The notes beneath the pieces were generated by a model that saw nothing but the letters and a program-made list of their open reading frames with translations, had not been told where the DNA came from and did no database searches. A program made the translations under genes and the position numbers. A DNA stretch of 64,000 nucleotides from an uncultured Lachnospiraceae bacterium (GTDB taxonomy: Bacteria; Bacillota; Clostridia; Lachnospirales; Lachnospiraceae): contig CAJUFE010000020.1 of NCBI GenBank assembly GCA_910585635.1, positions 12,620 to 76,619 of the forward strand, written 5' to 3'. Shown piece after piece: positions 17,328 through 24,787 of this stretch (the first letter of the stretch is position 1; every line of letters starts with the position of its first letter).

Positions 17328-17343
17328 TGGCACGCTTTTTGCT
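17328..17343 (+). promoter_or_regulatory. Sigma-54 promoter of the cysteine desulfidase gene
   Basis: TGGCACG, four bases, TTGCT: an exact match to the sigma-54 consensus, 57 bp before the start codon. Confidence 0.93.
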
Positions 17344-17399
17344 TATTGATATAAATAAAGGCTTTGCCTTCTCACCACATGAATGAAAGGAGATCGAAC

Positions 17400-18692
17400 A
17401 TGATCACGAAAGAAGAACTTTTAGAACTGCTCCAACAGGAGGTCATCCCGGCTCTGGGCTGCACAGAACCAGTCTGTGTTGCGCTGGCCGCGGCGGATGC
17501 CTGGCACGCCATCGGCGGGGATATCGTCTCCATCAAGATGGAGGTGAACCCGGGGATCTATAAAAACGGGATGAGCGTGGGCATACCCGGCTTCGACCGG
17601 GTCGGCCTAAAATATGCCGCCGCTCTTGGCGCCTGCCTGGGGGATCCGGAAAAAGGCCTCCAGCTCTTGGAGGACATCACCCCAGAGGTGAGCCAGGCCG
17701 CCATCGAGCTGGTGGAAGGGCACCATGTGATCGTCATGATCGATCCGAAGGAACCTCGTCTCTATGCCCGGGCAGAGATCATCACCACCTCCGGGATCGG
17801 GATCAGCGAGATCCGCAATACACATTCCAATATCATCTTTACCAAGCGGAATAATGAGGTCCTGCTCCAGAAGGGCTACAGCACCGACTCCAGTGATACG
17901 CTCCACGAAAAGCTGCGTCCCATGACAGTCTCCCAGATCCGGGAGGTGGTCGAACAATGTACAGAAGACGAATTGCGGCCCATGGCAAAAGGGATGGAGA
18001 TGAACGAACGGCTGGCAGACTACGGGCTGGAGCATTCCCTTGGGATCAGGATCGCGGCTTCCCTGAAAAAGCAGCTAAACCAGGATGCCTTAGGGGACAG
18101 CCTGTTCAGCCGCACCATGGTGCGGGTGGCCAGCAGCGCGGAAGGGCGGATGAGCGGCTGCCCTTATGCCGTTATGAGCAGCGCGGGCAGCGGGAACCAT
18201 GGCATCACCGCCATCATCCCGGTAGCGGAGACGGCTCGGCATCTGGGTTCTACTGACGAACAGTTATACAAGGCCTTAGCCTTCTCCCACACGTTGAACA
18301 TCTACATCAAACTGTTCACCGGAAAATTGTCAGCCACCTGCGGCTGCGGTGTATCCGCTGCCACAGCCGCTTCTGCCGCCATGGTCTGGCTCATGGGGGG
18401 AACAGATCGCCAGATCGGGAGCGCCATCATCAATATGAGCGGGAACCTGACCGGCATGATCTGTGACGGCGGTAAGATCGGCTGTGCCTTAAAGCTGGCG
18501 ACAGCTACTAATGCTGCTATGATGTGCGCCAGCCTTGCCATGTCGGATGTGGTCCTCCAAGCTACAGACGGGATCTGCGGCTATACCCCGGAACAGGCGA
18601 TCCACAATATGGGAAAGGTCAGCGACCCTGGGATGACAGCCACTGACAAGACCATCCTGGACATCATGATGGAAAAGGACCAGGCTATTTAG
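17400..18692 (+). CDS. L-cysteine desulfidase (CyuA/CdsB, UPF0597 family)
   Basis: A 430-residue protein of the UPF0597/serine-dehydratase-alpha-like family. Conserved features: PALGCTEPVC near residue 18 (C21), MSGCPYAVMSSAGSGNHGIT (251-270), ATCGCG (312-317) and ICDGGKIGCALKLA (354-367). The cysteines are those expected to hold a [4Fe-4S] cluster that removes H2S from cysteine to give 2-aminoacrylate, then pyruvate and ammonia. Start chosen at 17400, with AAGGAG 7 nt upstream. It is transcribed from the sigma-54 promoter at 17328 and divergent from its probable activator. No terminator is obvious downstream. Confidence 0.92.
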   Translation: MITKEELLELLQQEVIPALGCTEPVCVALAAADAWHAIGGDIVSIKMEVNPGIYKNGMSVGIPGFDRVGLKYAAALGACLGDPEKGLQLLEDITPEVSQAAIELVEGHHVIVMIDPKEPRLYARAEIITTSGIGISEIRNTHSNIIFTKRNNEVLLQKGYSTDSSDTLHEKLRPMTVSQIREVVEQCTEDELRPMAKGMEMNERLADYGLEHSLGIRIAASLKKQLNQDALGDSLFSRTMVRVASSAEGRMSGCPYAVMSSAGSGNHGITAIIPVAETARHLGSTDEQLYKALAFSHTLNIYIKLFTGKLSATCGCGVSAATAASAAMVWLMGGTDRQIGSAIINMSGNLTGMICDGGKIGCALKLATATNAAMMCASLAMSDVVLQATDGICGYTPEQAIHNMGKVSDPGMTATDKTILDIMMEKDQAI

Positions 18693-18776
18693 GACGTTCC
18701 GCCCGCCTTTTCCGCTCTCACCCCCCACTTTTTCCTCCCTATCTCCGGATAAAGTGACAGAAAACACCACTTTCTC

Positions 18777-18804
18777 TTGACATTTAACATTTTTGTAATA
18801 TAAT
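18777..18804 (+). promoter_or_regulatory. Sigma-A promoter of the first 3D-domain gene
   Basis: TTGACA (18777-18782), 16 bp, TATAAT (18799-18804). It leaves a 5' leader of about 140 nt. Confidence 0.85.
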
Positions 18805-18949
18805 GATAACATACAGTGACCGATCTGCAGTCCCGTTTTAACGATCGTATGTTGACCTGATAAGTTCCTACTTTAGAGAAAAACCTGTGGGACATCGGAA
18901 GATCTTTATGGTTGATCGTCATCATGATAGGGATAGGGAGGTGTTCGTT

Positions 18950-19819
18950 ATGATAAACCGATCATTCAAAAGAAGTAAAACTGTCATTTTATCTCTGATC
19001 GCTGCCGCCATGCTGGCATTTCCGGCGAACGCAGCGAACGTACGGGGCAAGGTCACGGATGTCGATGGGAAGACGATCTCAGGCTGGGCGTGGAACCCGG
19101 AGGATACCAACGATGTCCAGGAGGTGGAGGTCCATATCTGCCAGGCCGGCGACCCTCTTCCGATCAAATATCTCCATGTGACAGCGAATAAGTACCGGGA
19201 AGATCTGGTAGCCGACTTAAAAGACGGATGGCATGGTTTTTCTGCGGAGGTGGACTGGTCCTCCTTGAGCGGCAGCAGCTTCACCATCAAGGCTTACGCG
19301 GTCAAAGACGGTAAATATTACGCATTAGGCGACAGCGTCCGATATAACAAGGCATCAGGGGCTTCTGTACAGAGTACCCCCGCCCAAAAGCCCACAGGCT
19401 CTAACCTGTCGGCGGCAGCTGCTCCTACCGCCAGCGTGACAGCCCAGCCTTCGGCTCCAGCTGCCGTAGCGCCGATCAGCGCAGGTCCCGGTTATCAGAC
19501 GAAAGATACCGATACAGCCAATGCAGCCAAAGAAACCTCGCTGGGTACCTTTGTGCTCAGCGGCTACTGTAACTGCGCAGAGTGCAGCGGAGGCTTTGGC
19601 ATCACCTTTTCCGGCACCGTACCCCAGCCGCAGCATACGATCGCTGCCGACCTGACCATCCTGCCGTTAGGGACTAAGGTCCGCATCGGCGACATCATCT
19701 ACACGGTGGAGGATAAAGGCTCCGCCGTACAGGGAAAGATGATCGATATCTATTATGCAGACCATGCTTCGGCCGCTGCTCATGGGCGTACAGAAGCAGA
19801 AGTATTTTTGATCCAATGA
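18950..19819 (+). CDS. Secreted 3D-domain protein, paralogue 1
   Basis: A 289-residue secreted protein. Signal peptide at residues 1-31 (basic start, hydrophobic run, FPANA). Then a beta-rich domain with ISGWAWNPED and GFSAEVDWSSL landmarks, a Ser/Ala/Thr/Pro-rich linker (about 155-205), and a C-terminal 3D domain, the double-psi beta-barrel found in resuscitation-factor-like and MltA-type wall enzymes. The 3D Asp residues are visible in IAADLTILPLGTKV, VEDKG and MIDIYYADH, preceded by a Cys pair (YCNCAEC). A role in peptidoglycan turnover is inferred. ATG at 18950 has GGGAGG 8 nt upstream. The tandem paralogue at 20523 shares both domains but lacks the linker. Confidence 0.85.
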   Translation: MINRSFKRSKTVILSLIAAAMLAFPANAANVRGKVTDVDGKTISGWAWNPEDTNDVQEVEVHICQAGDPLPIKYLHVTANKYREDLVADLKDGWHGFSAEVDWSSLSGSSFTIKAYAVKDGKYYALGDSVRYNKASGASVQSTPAQKPTGSNLSAAAAPTASVTAQPSAPAAVAPISAGPGYQTKDTDTANAAKETSLGTFVLSGYCNCAECSGGFGITFSGTVPQPQHTIAADLTILPLGTKVRIGDIIYTVEDKGSAVQGKMIDIYYADHASAAAHGRTEAEVFLIQ

Positions 19820-19855
19820 TCAAGCCCGGCCCATAAGGGTCGGATATATCAGAGG

Positions 19856-19889
19856 AAGCCGCTCCCGTCTTTTTGGAGGGGGCGGTTTT
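19856..19889 (+). terminator. Intrinsic terminator after 3D gene 1
   Basis: AAGCCGCTCCC pairs with GGGGGCGGTTT (with G-T pairs), followed by TTTTC. Confidence 0.75.
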
Positions 19890-19899
19890 CTATGGGACC

Positions 19900-20250
19900 C
19901 TCTCGCCCTGCTCCCCTGCTCTCCACCCCGCGCTCGCTTCTTGCCAGCCACACCATCTCTCTAGCCTGCCCTGCCGCCTTCCCAGCCTGCTCTGATGCCC
20001 CTCCGCTCTGCTCTGCCTCTCCTCCGGTCCGCTCTACCGCCTTCCCGGTCTGCTCTGCCGTCTCCCCGCTCTGCTCTCACAGTCCACGCCTCCTGTTCTG
20101 CTCCTTGCACGCCTCCCCGCTCTGCTCTGCCGTCTCTCCGGTCTGCTCTGCCGCCTCTCCGCTCTGCTCTTCCGTCTCCCCGCTCTGCTCTCACAGTCCA
20201 CGCCTCCTGTTCTGCTCCTCGCACGCCTCCCCCTCCTGGGCGCTCGGTCC
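19900..20250. repeat. Pyrimidine-rich repetitive tract
   Basis: About 350 bp of C/T-rich degenerate repeats built on CTCTGCTCTGCCGTCTCCC. A 61-bp block at 20058-20118 recurs at 20172-20232 with one difference (114-bp offset). Long open frames on both strands are side effects of this bias. It separates the two 3D paralogues. Confidence 0.85.
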
Positions 20251-20349
20251 TTTTTGCCAAATTTTCTGTTTATCCGTCGATCCATCTCCTATCTTCCAGT
20301 TTCTTGTGGCTTTTTGCGTCATATTCCCAGTCTTTTATCACAAAAACAC

Positions 20350-20377
20350 TTGACAAAACAGAAAAAACAGGTAAAAT
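20350..20377 (+). promoter_or_regulatory. Sigma-A promoter of the second 3D-domain gene
   Basis: TTGACA (20350-20355), 16 bp, TAAAAT (20372-20377). The leader is about 140 nt, the same length as for paralogue 1. Confidence 0.75.
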
Positions 20378-20522
20378 ATGTATCTGCCAGCAATATTTAC
20401 AAAAGTGTTACATATTTATATTTTGTGTTAAAATCCTATTGCTATCCTGTATCGTTTTAGTCCATATCGTTTCCTGGCGATCCGTCACAGGACAGCTAAC
20501 AGAAAGTGAGGTTGATGATCTT

Positions 20523-21221
20523 ATGCAAAAAGAGCGAACGATCAGACATATGATAAATCTTTCCTTTACCGCAGCCCTGACCTTGGGCGCCAGTATCACA
20601 GCCATGGCCGGTCAGGTCCATGGCAACGTAGACGAGATCCAGGAGGATGCCATCTCCGGATGGGCCTGGGATGAGGAGACGCCGGAAGAGACCCCCGAGG
20701 TTTCGGTCGCGATCGCGGACAGCACAGGCGCCATCGTCCAGGAGGCCTCCGGTGTGGCCGATATCCAGCGGGACGATGTGGCGGCCTGCGGCTACGGCAG
20801 CGGACTGTGCGGCTTTTCTATCCCGCTGGACTGGTCCTCACTGCCGGATGGGACGTATACGGTCCGCACGACTGTGGACGGCCAGCCTGTGGGGAATGAC
20901 CGCCCCTACTACAAGGGCGTCCCCCCGATCCGCTCCATGGGCATCTTTAAGACCACCGGATACTGTCAATGCCGCTCCTGTTCCGCCGGCTGGGGACGAC
21001 TGACCAGCACAGGCACAGTGGCCAGCGCAGGCCGCACGATCGCCGTGGATCCCCGGGTGATCCCCTACGGGACCAAGGTGATGATCAACGGCAATATCTA
21101 CACAGCCGAGGATTGTGGCGGCGGCGTCCGGGGCGATCATATCGACATCTTCTTCAATACCCACAGCGAAGCCCGCAACCAGGGAGTACAATACGCGGAG
21201 GTCTTTCTCGTTGGCGCGTGA
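20523..21221 (+). CDS. Secreted 3D-domain protein, paralogue 2
   Basis: A 232-residue paralogue of the protein at 18950. It has a signal peptide (INLSFTAALTLGASITAMA), the same GWAW domain (ISGWAWDEETPEE, FSIPLDWSSLPDG) and a 3D domain (YCQCRSC, IAVDPRVIPYGTKV, AEDCGGGVRG, HIDIFFNTH). It lacks the linker of paralogue 1, so the two domains are almost adjacent. Start at 20523 follows GTGAGG by about 11 nt. The frame stays open far upstream through the repetitive tract, but that region has no ribosome binding site and biased composition. Likely a cell-wall-acting secreted protein. Confidence 0.85.
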   Translation: MQKERTIRHMINLSFTAALTLGASITAMAGQVHGNVDEIQEDAISGWAWDEETPEETPEVSVAIADSTGAIVQEASGVADIQRDDVAACGYGSGLCGFSIPLDWSSLPDGTYTVRTTVDGQPVGNDRPYYKGVPPIRSMGIFKTTGYCQCRSCSAGWGRLTSTGTVASAGRTIAVDPRVIPYGTKVMINGNIYTAEDCGGGVRGDHIDIFFNTHSEARNQGVQYAEVFLVGA

Positions 21222-21293
21222 CCGAAAAGGACGACGGAGATAAGGCTGGCACGACAGGCGCCTTAAAGGATCGGGCGCCTGGGCAAAAAAGGA

Positions 21294-21392
21294 GGGGCCG
21301 TCGCAAAATGTAGCTTATACACGATATATGGGTACAGACCATGTAGTCGGAACGCCATGTCTTGTATACAGCAGCTATTTTGCGACAGTCCC
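21294..21392. mobile_element. MITE-like element with terminal inverted repeats
   Basis: A 99-bp non-coding element with imperfect terminal inverted repeats: GGGGCCGTCGCAAAATGTAG at the left and the complement of GGGACTGTCGCAAAATAGCT at the right. No transposase is present and target-site duplications are not evident. It could also be a long RNA hairpin. Confidence 0.45.
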
Positions 21393-21404
21393 ACCAAAAA
21401 AAGC

Positions 21405-21446
21405 AGAAAAAAGCAAAGATACGGCTGCTCCGGCAGCCGTATCTTT
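21405..21446 (-). terminator. Intrinsic terminator of hemW
   Basis: Perfect 14-bp stem (21415-21428 with 21433-21446), loop TCCG, followed on the minus strand by GCTTTTTTC. It begins at the hemW stop codon. Confidence 0.88.
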
Positions 21447-22723
21447 CATCCGTCCAGCAAAAACTCGCTGAACACCCGATTGCTCACATCCATCCCCCAC
21501 TCGGTCAATGCGATGTCCCTTCCCCTCTGGGTCAGCAGCCCCTTCTCCACCAGCTTTTGGATCACCTCGCCATAAACAGTGTCCATGTGGACGCCAAAAG
21601 CCTCCACAAAGGCTGCATTGGAAACACCTTTAGTCATGCGCAGGCCCAGGAACATGAATTCCTCCATCTGCTCCCTGCGGCTAAGGACATGGATATCGCC
21701 GTGGAGACGGTCCAGTCCGTCCAGAGAAAGATCCAGCTCCTGGTAGACCGCTATATCGGCTTCATTGCAGAACCGGCAGCCATCGACGAAAGAGGCGGCC
21801 CCGATACCGAAGCCCAGATACTCCACACCAGTCCAATAGCCCACATTATGGCGGCAATGGAGGCCTCGCTTTGCATGATTGGAGATCTCATACCGCTCGT
21901 ACCCGGCTTCCTCCAAAAGGCTCTTCGTCAGATGATACATCTGCCGGTCTGTCTCTTCGTCCACCAGCGGCGGCCACCCGCCAAGGATATCCGGCCACTC
22001 CTCCGGCCCCTCGCTCCAGTCCTCCGGCTCTGCAGACGGTCTGGCCGGCGTTCCGGCCAGATCCCCTCTGGTCTTCTTTCGCGGGTCTCCGAAGCCATAG
22101 TGGTCCCCGAAGGGCGTCCCCTCCTCCACGATCAGGCTGTAAGCAGAGATATGCTCCGGCTTCAGCATGATGATCTTCCTAAGGGTGTTCCGCCAGGAGC
22201 TCAAGGTCTGCCCGGGGATCCCGCTCATCAGATCTACATTGATGTTGGTGAACCCGGCCATCCTGGCATTCTGGAAGGCCTTCAGAAAATCCTCATAGAT
22301 GTGGATCCGCCCCAAAAGCTTCAGCTCTTCATCGCTGGCGGACTGGACCCCTAAGCTCAGCCGGTTGATCCCCGCCGCCCGGTAGATGGGGAGCTTTTTC
22401 CCCAGAAGGGTCCCCGGGTTCGCCTCTATGGTGATCTCGGCATCCTCCGCCACCGTAAAGGCTCTCCGGACCGCCTGCATCAGCAGGGTGATCTGCTCTG
22501 GCTCCAGCACAGAAGGGGTCCCTCCGCCGATGAAGATCGTATCCACCCGATACTCGCTGTACCAAGGGCCCGACGCCCCGATCTCACAGCGCAGCTGATC
22601 CATATATTCCGCCTGTACATCCCGGCCCCCACGAAAGGAGAGGAAATCGCAATACAGGCATTTCCTCTCGCAAAACGGGATGTGGATATACAGCTCCAGG
22701 CTCTTTTTCTTATTCTTGTCCAT
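21446..22723 (-). CDS. hemW: Radical SAM protein HemW (haem chaperone)
   Basis: A 425-residue radical SAM protein of the HemN/HemW family. The cluster motif C18-ERK-C22-LY-C25 lies in IHIPFCERKCLYCDFLSF, followed by FIGGGTPS and the SAM-barrel motifs. The short N-terminus and synteny with lepA and hrcA point to HemW, a haem-binding chaperone, rather than the true oxidase HemN. An insertion of about 35 residues around positions 225-265 (rich in Pro, Trp and acidic residues) extends the protein beyond the usual ~380 aa. It follows lepA by 132 bp on the same strand. Confidence 0.93.
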   Translation of the reverse strand: MDKNKKKSLELYIHIPFCERKCLYCDFLSFRGGRDVQAEYMDQLRCEIGASGPWYSEYRVDTIFIGGGTPSVLEPEQITLLMQAVRRAFTVAEDAEITIEANPGTLLGKKLPIYRAAGINRLSLGVQSASDEELKLLGRIHIYEDFLKAFQNARMAGFTNINVDLMSGIPGQTLSSWRNTLRKIIMLKPEHISAYSLIVEEGTPFGDHYGFGDPRKKTRGDLAGTPARPSAEPEDWSEGPEEWPDILGGWPPLVDEETDRQMYHLTKSLLEEAGYERYEISNHAKRGLHCRHNVGYWTGVEYLGFGIGAASFVDGCRFCNEADIAVYQELDLSLDGLDRLHGDIHVLSRREQMEEFMFLGLRMTKGVSNAAFVEAFGVHMDTVYGEVIQKLVEKGLLTQRGRDIALTEWGMDVSNRVFSEFLLDG

Positions 22724-22855
22724 AGTCTATCCGATCTTTTCCCATACCACGCATCTGGTCTGTCTGACCCCTTGCAGCTTTGCCAGCCAGTCCTCCTGGC
22801 CGCTCAGGATATCCTCTGGCCTCTCCACCGGTCCCCAGGCCGTCTGCTGACCATC

Positions 22856-24670
22856 TTACTCCTCGTCCAGCTTCAGCACGCTCATGAACGCCTTCTGCGG
22901 GATCTCTACGCTGCCGATCTGGCGCATCCGCTTTTTGCCTTCCTTCTGCTTCTCCAAAAGCTTCCGCTTCCGGGTGATATCGCCGCCGTAGCATTTGGCC
23001 AGTACATCCTTGCGCACAGCCTTTACCGTCTCCCTGGCGATGATCTTCCCGCCCACGGCCGCCTGGATCGGGATCTCGAACAGGTGGCGCGGGATCTCCT
23101 CCTTTAACTTCTCGCACATCTTCCGCCCCCGCTCATAGGCCGACCCGGCATGGACGATAAAGGAAAGGGCGTCCACCTCTTCCCGGTTCACCAGGATATC
23201 CAGCTTCACCAGCTCTGAAGGCTCATAGCCCTTCAGATCGTAGTCAAAGGAGGCATAGCCCCTGGATCTGGATTTTAAGGCGTCAAAGAAATCATAGATG
23301 ATCTCATTTAGGGGCAGCTCGTACTTTAAGAGGGCTCTGGTCTCTTCCATATATTCCATCCCCAGATAAACACCCCGGCGCTCCTGGCACAGCTTCATGA
23401 TCGCGCCCACAAATTCCGTGGTCACCATGATCTCCGCCGTGACGATCGGCTCTTCCATGTGGTCGATCTCCGTGGGGTCCGGCAGATTAGAGGGATTGGT
23501 GAGACAGATCATCTCCCCGTCCCGCTTATAGACGTGGTAGACCACACCGGGGGCGGTGGTCACCAGATCTAAGTCATACTCCCGCTCCAGGCGCTCCTGG
23601 ATGATCTCCAGATGGAGCAGCCCCAAAAAACCGCAGCGGAAGCCAAAGCCAAGGGCCAGGGAGGTCTCCGGTTCATAGAAGAGGGAGGCATCATTGAGCT
23701 GGAGCTTTTCTAAGGCATCCCGCAGGTCCGGGTATTTGGTGCTGTCCGCCGGATAAAGGCCGCAGTAGACCATGGAGGTGACTTTTTTATAGCCGGGCAG
23801 CGGCGCCGCGCAGGGGGCCAGCCGGTCCGTCACCGTATCGCCCACCTCTGTATCCTTCACGTTCTTGATGCTGGCGGTCAGATAGCCTACCATGCCGGCG
23901 CTCAGCTCCTCGCAGGGGATGAACTGTCCCGCGCCGAAATAGCCCACCTCCACCACATCCGCCTCGGCTTTCGTGGCCATCATGCGGATCGGGGTCCCCT
24001 TTTTCACTGTGCCTTCCTTGATCCGGCAGAATACGATCACGCCCTTGTAGGGATCGTACAGGGAATCGAAGATCAGCGCCTGCAATGGCGCACCCGGATC
24101 GCCCTGGGGCGGCGGCAGCTTCTCCACGATGGCCTCCAGCACATCCTCCACGTTCAGCCCGGTCTTAGCCGAGATCTGGGGCGCGTCGTGGGCCTCGATG
24201 CCGATCACGTCCTCGATCTCCTCCACCACCCGGTCCGGATCCGCGCTGGGAAGATCGATCTTATTGATCACGGGGAACACGTCCAGGTCGTGGTCCAGGG
24301 CCATATAGACATTCGCCAGGGTCTGGGCTTCGATCCCCTGGGCCGCGTCCACCACCAGCACCGCTCCGTCGCAGGCCGCCAGTGACCGGGATACCTCGTA
24401 ATTAAAATCCACGTGTCCTGGAGTATCGATCAGATTAAAGATATATTCCTGGCCGTTTTTGGCTGTATAAACGGTGCGGACGGTCTGGGCCTTGATCGTG
24501 ATCCCCCGCTCCCGCTCGATATCCATATTGTCCAGGATCTGATCCTGCATCTCTCTCTGGGTCAGCAGCCCGGTCTTCTCGATGATCCGATCGGCCAGGG
24601 TGGATTTGCCGTGATCGATATGGGCGATGATACAGAAATTGCGGATATTCTTTTGTTCGATATTCGCCAT
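22856..24670 (-). CDS. lepA: Elongation factor 4 (LepA)
   Basis: A 604-residue translational GTPase. Domain I has the P-loop AHIDHGKSTLADR, switch ERGITIKAQT, DTPGHVDF and NKIDLPSA. Domains II and V follow, with the LepA-specific C-terminal domain (VNREEVDALSFIVH, GGKIIARETVKAVRKDVLAKCYGGDITRK in two parts). It back-translocates or remodels stalled ribosomes. ATG at 24670 has GGAGGAGAGG upstream. Operon-like with hemW, as in most Firmicutes. Confidence 0.98.
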   Translation of the reverse strand: MANIEQKNIRNFCIIAHIDHGKSTLADRIIEKTGLLTQREMQDQILDNMDIERERGITIKAQTVRTVYTAKNGQEYIFNLIDTPGHVDFNYEVSRSLAACDGAVLVVDAAQGIEAQTLANVYMALDHDLDVFPVINKIDLPSADPDRVVEEIEDVIGIEAHDAPQISAKTGLNVEDVLEAIVEKLPPPQGDPGAPLQALIFDSLYDPYKGVIVFCRIKEGTVKKGTPIRMMATKAEADVVEVGYFGAGQFIPCEELSAGMVGYLTASIKNVKDTEVGDTVTDRLAPCAAPLPGYKKVTSMVYCGLYPADSTKYPDLRDALEKLQLNDASLFYEPETSLALGFGFRCGFLGLLHLEIIQERLEREYDLDLVTTAPGVVYHVYKRDGEMICLTNPSNLPDPTEIDHMEEPIVTAEIMVTTEFVGAIMKLCQERRGVYLGMEYMEETRALLKYELPLNEIIYDFFDALKSRSRGYASFDYDLKGYEPSELVKLDILVNREEVDALSFIVHAGSAYERGRKMCEKLKEEIPRHLFEIPIQAAVGGKIIARETVKAVRKDVLAKCYGGDITRKRKLLEKQKEGKKRMRQIGSVEIPQKAFMSVLKLDEE

Positions 24671-24787
24671 GTGCTACCTCTCCTCCTGTTTTTTGTCTAT
24701 CTGGATCTATATTGCACGGATCTTGCCGTATTTTATGGTCTGCATCTGTCTTACAGCACCTTTTGACCTTGGTATCATACCATTTTT

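Noticed and set aside
19892..20353. Open frame for a Cys/Ser/Pro-rich 153-residue protein, with Arg-rich frames opposite
   Set aside because: It is created by the C/T-rich repetitive tract, has no convincing ribosome binding site, and frames on both strands are open only because of the composition.
21362..22354. Long plus-strand frame opposite hemW (330 codons)
   Set aside because: Shadow of hemW, whose radical SAM motifs are unambiguous on the minus strand; the frame also begins inside the repeat element.
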